Part shown: positions 1 through 5,641 of the stretch, piece by piece
How the letters are laid out: each line of letters begins with the position of its first letter
Position numbering within the stretch: position 1 is the first letter of the stretch
Assembly: GCA_002049945.1 (NCBI GenBank)
Contig: MVCT01000055.1
Coordinates: forward strand, 1 to 7,278
From: Candidatus Cloacimonas sp. 4484_140
GTDB lineage: Bacteria; Cloacimonadota; Cloacimonadia; JGIOTU-2
Direction: 5' to 3'
DNA: 7,278 nt
Made by a program: the position numbers and the translations under genes
Notes under the pieces: generated by a model
Told to the model about the DNA's origin: nothing
Database searches by the model: none
The model's input: the letters and a program-made list of their open reading frames with translations, nothing else

Positions 1-33
1 TATTCGGAGGAACAATGGCTCAATTTGCTATAA
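1..33 (+). CDS. Possible 3' end of an upstream gene (K+ channel subunit KtrB/TrkH?), partial
   Basis: The frame starting at base 1 reads YSEEQWLNLL and stops at TAA 31-33. If this is real, the upstream gene overlaps the start of the KtrA/TrkA gene by 19 bp. From family knowledge, KtrB/TrkH proteins often end with a short Tyr-Pro-Glu-Glu-like tail, and the YSEE seen here is only loosely similar. ktrB/trkH is the commonest upstream neighbour of ktrA. Eleven codons cannot prove a gene, and another frame (from base 2) also stays open past this point. This is inference from context. Confidence 0.25.
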   Translation, partial: YSEEQWLNLL

Positions 34-725
34 TTGGTTTAGGAAGATTTGGTGTTACCATCGCAGAAACTCTTGTAAAAAAGGGTGCTGAAGTTATTGC
101 AATAGACAATGACGAAAAAAAGGTCGAAGAAGTCCGTGCTTTTGTAACTAACTCGGTGTGCTTAGATTCCACAGACGAGCAAGCGCTTCGTGCGATCGAC
201 ATTGGCAATGTGGATGCAGTGGTTATCGCAATTGGTGAGAACATTGAAGTAAGCGTACTGACTGCTGCAATTTTGAGAAAGATCGGCGTAGGAAAGATCC
301 TGGCAAAGGTGGATAGCGAACTGCATGCACGAATTCTCACTATCATGGGAGTTCAACGCACGATTTTCCCGGAACAATATGTAGGACGAGAAATTGCAAA
401 CCTTCTTATTTCACAACATGTTTTTACTTATACTGAAATATCCAAAGAACATAGTGTGGTAGAGATTTCAGTTCCCTCATTCTTTATAGGAAAAAGCTTA
501 AAAGATCTCAATGTAAGAAATAAATATAATATCAGCATAATTGCAATAAAAAGCACAAAGCCAACTGTTGATGAACTGGGAAATAATATCCTTCTTGAAG
601 ACACAAATGTGCTTCCTTCCGCTGATGATGTGCTTCACCAATCTGATAGAATAATTATCATCGGCAAAAACAATGATGTTGATGCCCTGGTTAAAATAGC
701 TGAAAAGCGTAAGGTGCAAGAATAA
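15..725 (+). CDS. ktrA: KtrA/TrkA-type K+ uptake regulatory (RCK) subunit
   Basis: This is a 236-residue cytoplasmic gating subunit of a Ktr/Trk potassium (K+/Na+) transporter. An octameric ring of such subunits binds nucleotide and opens or closes the membrane subunit KtrB/TrkH. The N-terminal RCK_N Rossmann domain (about 1-130) carries the dinucleotide motif G8-x-G10-x-x-G13. An acidic D31 ends the second strand and would contact ribose, and D51 lies in the CLDSTDE segment that matches the family GDATDE loop. The family segment PEQYVGREIANLL (119-131) closes this domain. Residues about 140-225 form an RCK_C/TrkA_C domain, which in several bacteria binds cyclic di-AMP. Length matches single-RCK KtrA proteins (about 220 aa) and not the doubled TrkA of E. 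coli (about 458 aa). The ATG at 15 follows GGAGG at 6-10 with a 4-base spacer. The membrane partner is not inside this window. Confidence 0.93.
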   Translation: MAQFAIIGLGRFGVTIAETLVKKGAEVIAIDNDEKKVEEVRAFVTNSVCLDSTDEQALRAIDIGNVDAVVIAIGENIEVSVLTAAILRKIGVGKILAKVDSELHARILTIMGVQRTIFPEQYVGREIANLLISQHVFTYTEISKEHSVVEISVPSFFIGKSLKDLNVRNKYNISIIAIKSTKPTVDELGNNILLEDTNVLPSADDVLHQSDRIIIIGKNNDVDALVKIAEKRKVQE

Positions 726-729
726 TTTT

Positions 730-734
730 GGGAG
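730..734 (+). promoter_or_regulatory. Ribosome binding site that sets the start of the PAS membrane protein
   Basis: GGGAG lies 5 bases before the ATG at 740. An in-frame TTG at 728 would give four extra residues but has no purine-rich site in front of it and would overlap this motif. The ATG at 740 is therefore preferred. Confidence 0.65.
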
Positions 735-739
735 TTTCC

Positions 740-1513
740 ATGCATTTAACATTTCAGAGCAAACTTCGTCTCATAGTTATTATTCTTCTAATTTTTATTA
801 TCCTCAATGTTGGTTTCATCCTCTATAAATTAAATAATCCCCTCGTTCATGAGGTGATCAAAGATCGAATAATGACAGTCCAGTACATCTTCCTGTTTAT
901 TGAACTGATCCTCGGTATTATGCTTTTGTTCTACGTTCCAATGATACTACAGGATTCTCTCAAACCTATTGAATCTGTCTTCGAGGAGCTAAAAAGAGGT
1001 AAGTTCGACATTTTAATTCCGGAAGAATATCATCACGGACCCGTTGCAACCCTCATCAGCGAAACGAATGCAATGATCACAAACCTGAAACAGTTTGATA
1101 AAGAGAAGAAAAGCAAGATCCTGGAGTACGCTCACCGGCTGAATGTCATTCTTGAGAACACGGATGATGGTATTATTATTACAAATGAAAAAAATGAGAT
1201 CGTGATGATAGACAAACACGCTCAAAAACTTCTTGGCTTGGCTTCTGTAGAGAATGATCCCCCTCTTCTTGATTTCCACTATGAAGGTGAAGTCCTGAAA
1301 TTCTTCCAGGAAGCTGTTTCTCAGAAAATGCTCGTTCCTGAGCGAAAAATTTACATCCCGAAAATAAAAAAACATGTTACTTTTCATGTGGGCATAATCC
1401 ACAATGAAGAGGGAATAGTGACAGGAATGGTCTTTGTTATAACAGGCATTGACCTAAAAAAATTATATGAATCTCCCAGTACCGAAGATGGAAAATCAAG
1501 ATCAGAAGGATAG
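740..1513 (+). CDS. Two-pass membrane protein with HAMP-like linker and PAS domain, no kinase domain
   Basis: This 257-residue protein starts MHLTFQSKLR. Two hydrophobic helices (about 10-29 and 47-70) flank a short extracytoplasmic loop of about 17 residues. A HAMP-like linker follows (about 71-118; DSLKPIESVFEELKRGKFD, with a second helix ending near F119). Residues about 130-240 form a PAS domain: RLNVILENTDDGIIITNE is the typical start of a histidine-kinase PAS, and HVTFHVGIIHNEEGIVTGMV is its closing sheet. The protein then stops after a charged tail, with no HisKA, HATPase, GGDEF or methyl-accepting region. The architecture equals the N-terminal half of a WalK/PhoR-like sensor kinase. 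The small loop suggests that any signal is read in the membrane or by the cytoplasmic PAS. It lies 14 bp after ktrA and overlaps rluD by 26 bp, so co-transcription is likely. Ligand and output partner are unknown. Confidence 0.75.
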   Translation: MHLTFQSKLRLIVIILLIFIILNVGFILYKLNNPLVHEVIKDRIMTVQYIFLFIELILGIMLLFYVPMILQDSLKPIESVFEELKRGKFDILIPEEYHHGPVATLISETNAMITNLKQFDKEKKSKILEYAHRLNVILENTDDGIIITNEKNEIVMIDKHAQKLLGLASVENDPPLLDFHYEGEVLKFFQEAVSQKMLVPERKIYIPKIKKHVTFHVGIIHNEEGIVTGMVFVITGIDLKKLYESPSTEDGKSRSEG

Positions 1514-2501
1514 ATTTGACAGAGAATTCACCTTTGCAGTTCGCACAGAAGAAAGCATCAGGATTGATAAATACTTAGCGGACCTAAACTTAAACGAACT
1601 CTACTCGCGATCCTTTGTTGATCGTTTGTTAAAGAAAGGTTTTGTGACCCTTGATGGAAAAGTCGTTAAGAAAAGCGAACATGTTCACATAAATCAGCTC
1701 ATACACATAAAAATCCCACCACCTACTCAAAAGGACATTTTACCGGAAAATATTGAGCTTTCCTTTGTATATGAAGATGAGCATCTTGCGATCATCGATA
1801 AGCCGGCAGGCATGGTAGTACATCCTGCACCCGGGCATTACCACGGTACTCTTGTCAATGCAATAATGTACCACTTGAAGCAGCTTTCATCTATTGATGA
1901 CCCTCTACGACCGGGCATCGTTCATCGGCTTGATAAGGATACATCCGGTTTGATAATCGTAGCAAAGAATGATCTTGTTCACGCAAAATTGAAGGAACTC
2001 TTTTTTAACCACCAGATCCAAAAAATCTATATTGCCTACACTATGGGGAATCTCTCGGCTTCTGAGGGGACAATTCGCACATTCTTCGGCCGAAATCCTG
2101 TAAACACCAGGAAAATGGCAGTGCTTGATGAAGGAAAACTTGCAATTACACATTATGAAGTCATTGAAACATATCCTGGTCTTGATATAACAAAAATCTT
2201 TTTAGAAACAGGAAGAACCCACCAGATCCGTGTCCATTTTTCACACCTTATGCATCCTGTTCTGGGTGATACGATGTACTCGACTAAAAAGCAGATGATC
2301 AACCTTGTACCAGAAAGATCTAAGAAAATCGTAAGGCATCTGTTATCGAACACACTAAGGCGACAGGCACTTCATGCTCACCAATTGGAGTTCATTCATC
2401 CCATTACCAAAAAGACGATCTTTGTTACCAGTCCTCTCCCCCAGGATATGGATAATGTTTTGAGAATTATGAGAAAAAGTTTTTACGGCTCAGTCATCTA
2501 A
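1488..2501 (+). CDS. rluD: RluD-type 23S rRNA pseudouridine synthase
   Basis: This 337-residue enzyme (counted from ATG 1488) converts uridines of 23S rRNA to pseudouridine; RluD modifies helix 69 of the large subunit. Residues about 26-75 form an S4 RNA-binding domain (RIDKYLADLNL...GFVTLDGKVV). The RluA-family catalytic domain follows. YEDEHLAIIDKPAGMVVHPA (95-114) is motif I. HRLDKDTSGL (146-155) contains the nucleophile Asp149. TGRTHQIRVH (241-250) and HPVLGD (256-261) are motif III, and RQALHA (292-297) is the late family motif. The S4 domain plus this length favour RluD over RluA. RluC is similar, so target specificity is assigned by resemblance only. An in-frame ATG at 1467 would add seven residues; neither start has a strong Shine-Dalgarno site. 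The gene begins inside the end of the PAS gene, suggesting translational coupling. Confidence 0.88.
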   Translation: MENQDQKDRFDREFTFAVRTEESIRIDKYLADLNLNELYSRSFVDRLLKKGFVTLDGKVVKKSEHVHINQLIHIKIPPPTQKDILPENIELSFVYEDEHLAIIDKPAGMVVHPAPGHYHGTLVNAIMYHLKQLSSIDDPLRPGIVHRLDKDTSGLIIVAKNDLVHAKLKELFFNHQIQKIYIAYTMGNLSASEGTIRTFFGRNPVNTRKMAVLDEGKLAITHYEVIETYPGLDITKIFLETGRTHQIRVHFSHLMHPVLGDTMYSTKKQMINLVPERSKKIVRHLLSNTLRRQALHAHQLEFIHPITKKTIFVTSPLPQDMDNVLRIMRKSFYGSVI

Positions 2502-2591
2502 TTTATTTGTAGAAATTCGGTATATCTATATGGTAAGAAAGTAATTAATCAAAGTTCAGAGTCCAATGATCCCAACCAATTCATAATAAAA

Positions 2592-2604
2592 ATATTGCCA
2601 ATAT
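2592..2604. repeat. 13-bp inverted repeat (ATATTG-C-CAATAT), possible operator
   Basis: Two perfect 6-base arms, ATATTG and CAATAT, surround a single C, 47 bp before the pepP start codon. The symmetry stops at the arms. The loop is too small for an RNA hairpin, so the form fits a dimeric-repressor half-site pair better than a terminator. In such AT-rich DNA a match of this size can arise by chance. Confidence 0.3.
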
Positions 2605-2640
2605 CTTCACCGAAACCAAGTTTTGTAAAAAATTTATTCT

Positions 2641-2647
2641 AGAAGGA
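2641..2647 (+). promoter_or_regulatory. Strong ribosome binding site of pepP
   Basis: AGAAGGA ends 3 bases before the ATG at 2651. It is the strongest Shine-Dalgarno site in the right half of the window, as expected for the first gene of an operon. Confidence 0.6.
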
Positions 2648-2650
2648 TAC

Positions 2651-3880
2651 ATGAATAAACAATTCTTCATTTCGAATAGAAAACAACTGTTTAAACTCTT
2701 GCCTGATAAGAGTCTTGCTATGTTCTCGGCAACTGTTTCAGACGCAGGTAGTTTGCCTGTAGATTTCGAGCAAAATGCGAACTTCTTTTATCTAACAGGA
2801 TTGAAAATTGCTAATGCTCAAATTTTACTCTATAAAAATGGAAAGACAAATCTCAATATTCTTTTCATAGAAAGAAATATTCCTGAAATGGAAGTCTGGA
2901 TCGGGAAAAAATTATCGAAAGAGGACGCAAAGAAAATTTCAGGAATTGACCAAATATTTTACATTGATGAATTTCCAAGAATTCTTCAAATGTATGCGCC
3001 TTCCAGTGAAGTCTGCTTTTATGATTATGATACAAACAAGATCGGTGCAAATTTAACAGACTCATTATTCCAGCTTAAAGAGATCACAATCCATTACCCA
3101 GCTCTCAAAATTTTGCATCCCGGACCCTTTATGACAGCTCTACGCTCTGTAAAAGAAGCAGATGAAATTGAAAATATGAAAAAAGCGATCAGCATCACAA
3201 ATGATGCCATACATAATCTCATTACTCACACAGAGCCCGGCATGATGGAATATGAATTGGAAGCTCATTTCCGTTATGAATGTATTCGAAATAATGCAAA
3301 GCAGCTTGCCTTCTCCCCCATTATTGCCAGCGGTGAAAATGCGACAATTCTTCATTATGAAAAGAATATCGGCAAAGTTGGTTCAGATGATCTTGTACTT
3401 GCTGATGTGGGAGCCAAGTGGAATGAATATTGTGCTGATATCACTCGAACCTATCCTGCAAATGGCACATTTACAAAACGCCAAAAGGAAGTATATCAAG
3501 CTGTTCTCGAAGTAAATAAAGCTATCATCAAAAAAGTGAAGCCAGGTATTACATTACGTAATTTGCAGGATGAGACCGTTAAACTGATAAAGAAGGCACT
3601 TAAAAAATTAAACCTTATCAAAAAAGATGAGGAATATAAAAAATATTATATGCACTCTGTTAGTCACTCCCTTGGCTTGCAGGCACATGATCTTGTTGAT
3701 CGTGCCAAAAAACTTGAAGCATGGAACGTTATCACAGTCGAACCCGGTATTTACATTCCTGAAGAGAAGCTTGGTGTTCGTATCGAAGATGATATTCTTG
3801 TGACAAAAGACGGACATGAGAATCTTTCAAAAGATATACCAAAAGAAATCACTGACATCGAAAATATAATGAAAAAATAA
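2651..3880 (+). CDS. pepP: Xaa-Pro aminopeptidase (M24B family)
   Basis: This 409-residue cytoplasmic metallopeptidase removes the N-terminal residue from peptides whose second residue is proline. The N-terminal AMP_N domain (about 1-135) shows FISNRKQLFKLLPDKSLAMF and the FFYLTGL signature near residue 48. The C-terminal pita-bread domain (about 160-405) keeps all five expected dinuclear-metal ligands: D252 (LADVGA), D263 (CADITRTYP), H339 (HSVSHSLGL), E364 (VEPGIY) and E379 (RIEDD). The spacing of 11 between the two Asp is the same as in E. coli PepP. The following His (H346 in QAHD) matches a second conserved His. No signal peptide is seen. It opens the right-hand operon and is followed by coaD after 8 bp. 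Prolidase is a related alternative, but the AMP_N domain and length favour PepP. Confidence 0.92.
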   Translation: MNKQFFISNRKQLFKLLPDKSLAMFSATVSDAGSLPVDFEQNANFFYLTGLKIANAQILLYKNGKTNLNILFIERNIPEMEVWIGKKLSKEDAKKISGIDQIFYIDEFPRILQMYAPSSEVCFYDYDTNKIGANLTDSLFQLKEITIHYPALKILHPGPFMTALRSVKEADEIENMKKAISITNDAIHNLITHTEPGMMEYELEAHFRYECIRNNAKQLAFSPIIASGENATILHYEKNIGKVGSDDLVLADVGAKWNEYCADITRTYPANGTFTKRQKEVYQAVLEVNKAIIKKVKPGITLRNLQDETVKLIKKALKKLNLIKKDEEYKKYYMHSVSHSLGLQAHDLVDRAKKLEAWNVITVEPGIYIPEEKLGVRIEDDILVTKDGHENLSKDIPKEITDIENIMKK

Positions 3881-3883
3881 GGA
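3879..3883 (+). promoter_or_regulatory. Ribosome binding site of coaD
   Basis: AAGGA overlaps the stop codon of pepP (TAA 3878-3880) and lies 5 bases before the coaD ATG at 3889. Such an arrangement suggests translational coupling of coaD to pepP. Confidence 0.5.
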
Positions 3884-3888
3884 ATGTT

Positions 3889-4389
3889 ATGAAAGAAATA
3901 GCAATTTATCCAGGCACCTTTGATCCGATAACAAACGGACATATAGATATTATCGAACGTGCTGCAGGAATATTTAAAAAAGTTATTATTGGAGTTGCAG
4001 AGGAAACCTATAAAGAATGTATGTTTACACTGGAAGAGCGAGTCGAGCTTACAAGGGAAGGAACAAAATATATCCCCAACGTAGAAGTCGAATCCTTTTC
4101 AGGACTCGCAGTTAATTATGTAATGAATAGAGACAGCTCCGTAATGATACGTGGACTTCGTGCGGTATCGGATTTTGAATATGAATTACAGATCGCTCTT
4201 GCAAACAGAACACTCTCCGAAGAAGTGGAAACTATATTTTTAATCCCTCAAATCAAGTATCTCTATCTCAGTTCAAGTTTGGTAAAACAGATACTCAGCG
4301 CGGGCGGATCGATCAATGGATATGTGCCGGAATCCATACGCGAAAAAATGGCAGAAAAATTCAAAGAAAAAAAACAATATGAGTTATAA
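3889..4389 (+). CDS. coaD: Phosphopantetheine adenylyltransferase (PPAT)
   Basis: This 166-residue enzyme joins 4'-phosphopantetheine and ATP to give dephospho-CoA and pyrophosphate, the penultimate step of coenzyme A synthesis, in the cytosol. Family features are intact. YPGTFDPITNGH (7-18) includes T10 and the nucleotidyltransferase TxGH-type motif ending in H18. K42 lies just before the CMFTLEERVEL segment. R88 and R91 lie in RGLRAVSDFEYE, with E99 after them. The LSSSLVKQ motif (127-134) is the ISSTxVKE-like C-terminal nucleotide loop. T10, H18, K42, R88 and R91 carry the same numbers as in the E. coli enzyme. Length is typical (about 160 aa). The gene ends 11 bp inside the next gene, in another frame. 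A run of eight A (4367-4374) sits near its 3' end. Confidence 0.96.
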   Translation: MKEIAIYPGTFDPITNGHIDIIERAAGIFKKVIIGVAEETYKECMFTLEERVELTREGTKYIPNVEVESFSGLAVNYVMNRDSSVMIRGLRAVSDFEYELQIALANRTLSEEVETIFLIPQIKYLYLSSSLVKQILSAGGSINGYVPESIREKMAEKFKEKKQYEL

Positions 4390-5623
4390 AAAAACGATTC
4401 TAAACAATGGAATTACTGTCCTGTCCGAACATATAGAACATGTACGCTCTATCTCCATTGGTGCATGGATCAATGCCGGCTCCAGGGATGAGACTGTACA
4501 TAATCGTGGTATCGCTCATTTTCTTGAGCATATGCTATTTAAAGGCACTGAGTCCCGTTCAAAGATTGAGATCGCTAATTATCTGGAATCTCTTGGCGGA
4601 TCGATTAATGCCTTTACAAGTAAAGAATATACCTGTATTTATGCACGATGCCTGGAAGAGAACCTTGAACAGAGTGTTGACCTAATCTCTGATCTACTTC
4701 TTCACTCCACATTTCCCGATGAAGAACTACAAAAAGAAAAGGAAGTGGTCATTGATGAAATAAATGACATTCAAGATACTCCGGGTGATTTGATTTTCGA
4801 CCTTTTCTATGAAAATTCATTCTCTCATAATTCGCTTGGATACCCGATTGTGGGCTATAAAGATGAAGTTCTTTGTTTTGAAAAAAAAACCTGCACAGCT
4901 TTTATGTCCGAAAATTATAAGCCGGATCGTTTTATTATCTCTGCATCAGGTTATATTGACCATCAAAAGCTGGTTCGTTTCGTGGAGAAATATTTCAATT
5001 TTGGCAGATCTACCCAAACGCCTTCAGTCCGAGCGTTGAGTTCACCTCCTTCAATAAAAAAATATAAGCATGTGTACACAAAAAATGCAAATCATCAGTC
5101 CCATATTTGCATTGGAACTCGCACCTTTTCATATACTGATGAAGACCGCTATACACTTCTTACGCTTAATGCAATTCTTTCCGGGGGTATGAGCTCCCGA
5201 CTTTTCCAGAATATTCGAGAGAAGCATGGAATTTCCTATGACATTGGCTCATTTACAGACTTTTTTCACGATACCGGCTGTATAGGTATTTATGCTGCCA
5301 CAAACCCAAAAAACAGCAAGAAAAGTATTGAATTGATCCATAAAGAGATCCGGTCTATCATGGAGACTCCTGTCGAGGAAGTCGAGCTTGAACGCATAAA
5401 GGCATTGCTCAAATCAAGCATATTGATCGGTCTTGAAAGTACTTCTGCGCGTATGAACCGGCTTGCAAAGCAGTATATTTACATGAAAGAGATATATCCA
5501 ATAGACAGACTGATCTCACAAATAGAAGATATCAAACCTGAAGATATACAGCGTGTAGCTCAAAGAATATTTGATAAAGAAAATTTTGTTACAACTATTC
5601 TGAGGGCTACAGAGAAAAAATAA
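4379..5623 (+). CDS. M16 family zinc metalloprotease (processing-peptidase-like)
   Basis: This 414-residue protein starts MSYKKTILNNG. The inverted zinc motif H47-F-L-E50-H51 is followed by E127 (in VIDEI) exactly 76 residues after H51, as in active M16 peptidases. The C-terminal half has the family GGMSSRLFQNIREKHGISYD segment (about 285-304), with the Arg and Tyr that complete the active site. The size and two-domain layout match the bacterial relatives of mitochondrial processing peptidase beta and B. subtilis YmxG/MlpA. These degrade or process peptides; the substrate here is unknown. No signal peptide or membrane helix is seen, so a cytosolic role is likely. The frame stays open upstream to an ATG at 4316, but the ATG at 4379 is chosen because the homologous region begins there and it overlaps coaD by only 11 bp. 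There is no strong Shine-Dalgarno site, so coupling to coaD is likely. Confidence 0.9.
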   Translation: MSYKKTILNNGITVLSEHIEHVRSISIGAWINAGSRDETVHNRGIAHFLEHMLFKGTESRSKIEIANYLESLGGSINAFTSKEYTCIYARCLEENLEQSVDLISDLLLHSTFPDEELQKEKEVVIDEINDIQDTPGDLIFDLFYENSFSHNSLGYPIVGYKDEVLCFEKKTCTAFMSENYKPDRFIISASGYIDHQKLVRFVEKYFNFGRSTQTPSVRALSSPPSIKKYKHVYTKNANHQSHICIGTRTFSYTDEDRYTLLTLNAILSGGMSSRLFQNIREKHGISYDIGSFTDFFHDTGCIGIYAATNPKNSKKSIELIHKEIRSIMETPVEEVELERIKALLKSSILIGLESTSARMNRLAKQYIYMKEIYPIDRLISQIEDIKPEDIQRVAQRIFDKENFVTTILRATEKK

Positions 5624-5641
5624 TACAACACTGATTAAATC

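Larger units (their letters stand above)
2502..2650 (+). promoter_or_regulatory. 149-bp intergenic region, probable promoter/leader of the pepP operon
   Basis: This is the only sizeable gap in the window. It is AT-rich and has no open frame of note. TTGCCA at 2595-2600 could be a -35 box, but no good -10 hexamer sits about 17 bases further on, and other pairings are equally weak, so I do not place an exact promoter. I also see no GC-rich hairpin followed by a T-run after rluD, so a rho-independent terminator is not supported. The promoter is inferred mainly from position. Confidence 0.35.

Noticed and set aside
20..346. 108-codon open frame on the - strand
   Set aside because: It is antisense to the Rossmann domain of ktrA; Ser/Thr/Ala-rich translation without a domain.
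728..740. TTG at 728 as start of the PAS protein
   Set aside because: It has no ribosome site, while the ATG at 740 has GGGAG at a 5-base spacing.
1013..1402. 129-codon open frame on the - strand
   Set aside because: It lies wholly inside the PAS gene, is rich in Phe/Ile/Cys as expected from reading an AT-rich gene backwards, and shows no recognisable motif or ribosome site.
1505..1511. AGAAGGA, a good Shine-Dalgarno-like site at the end of the PAS gene
   Set aside because: No ATG, GTG or TTG in the rluD frame follows at a usable distance; the nearby TTG at 1516 is in another frame and gives only a short peptide. Starting rluD after this point would also approach the S4 domain.
2502..2650. 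Terminator or riboswitch in the intergenic gap
   Set aside because: No GC-rich stem followed by a T-run, and no recognisable conserved riboswitch core. The 6-1-6 inverted repeat has a loop too small for an RNA hairpin.
3252..3515. 87-codon + strand frame inside pepP
   Set aside because: It overlaps the region holding the metal ligands D252 and D263 of pepP in another frame; no independent support.
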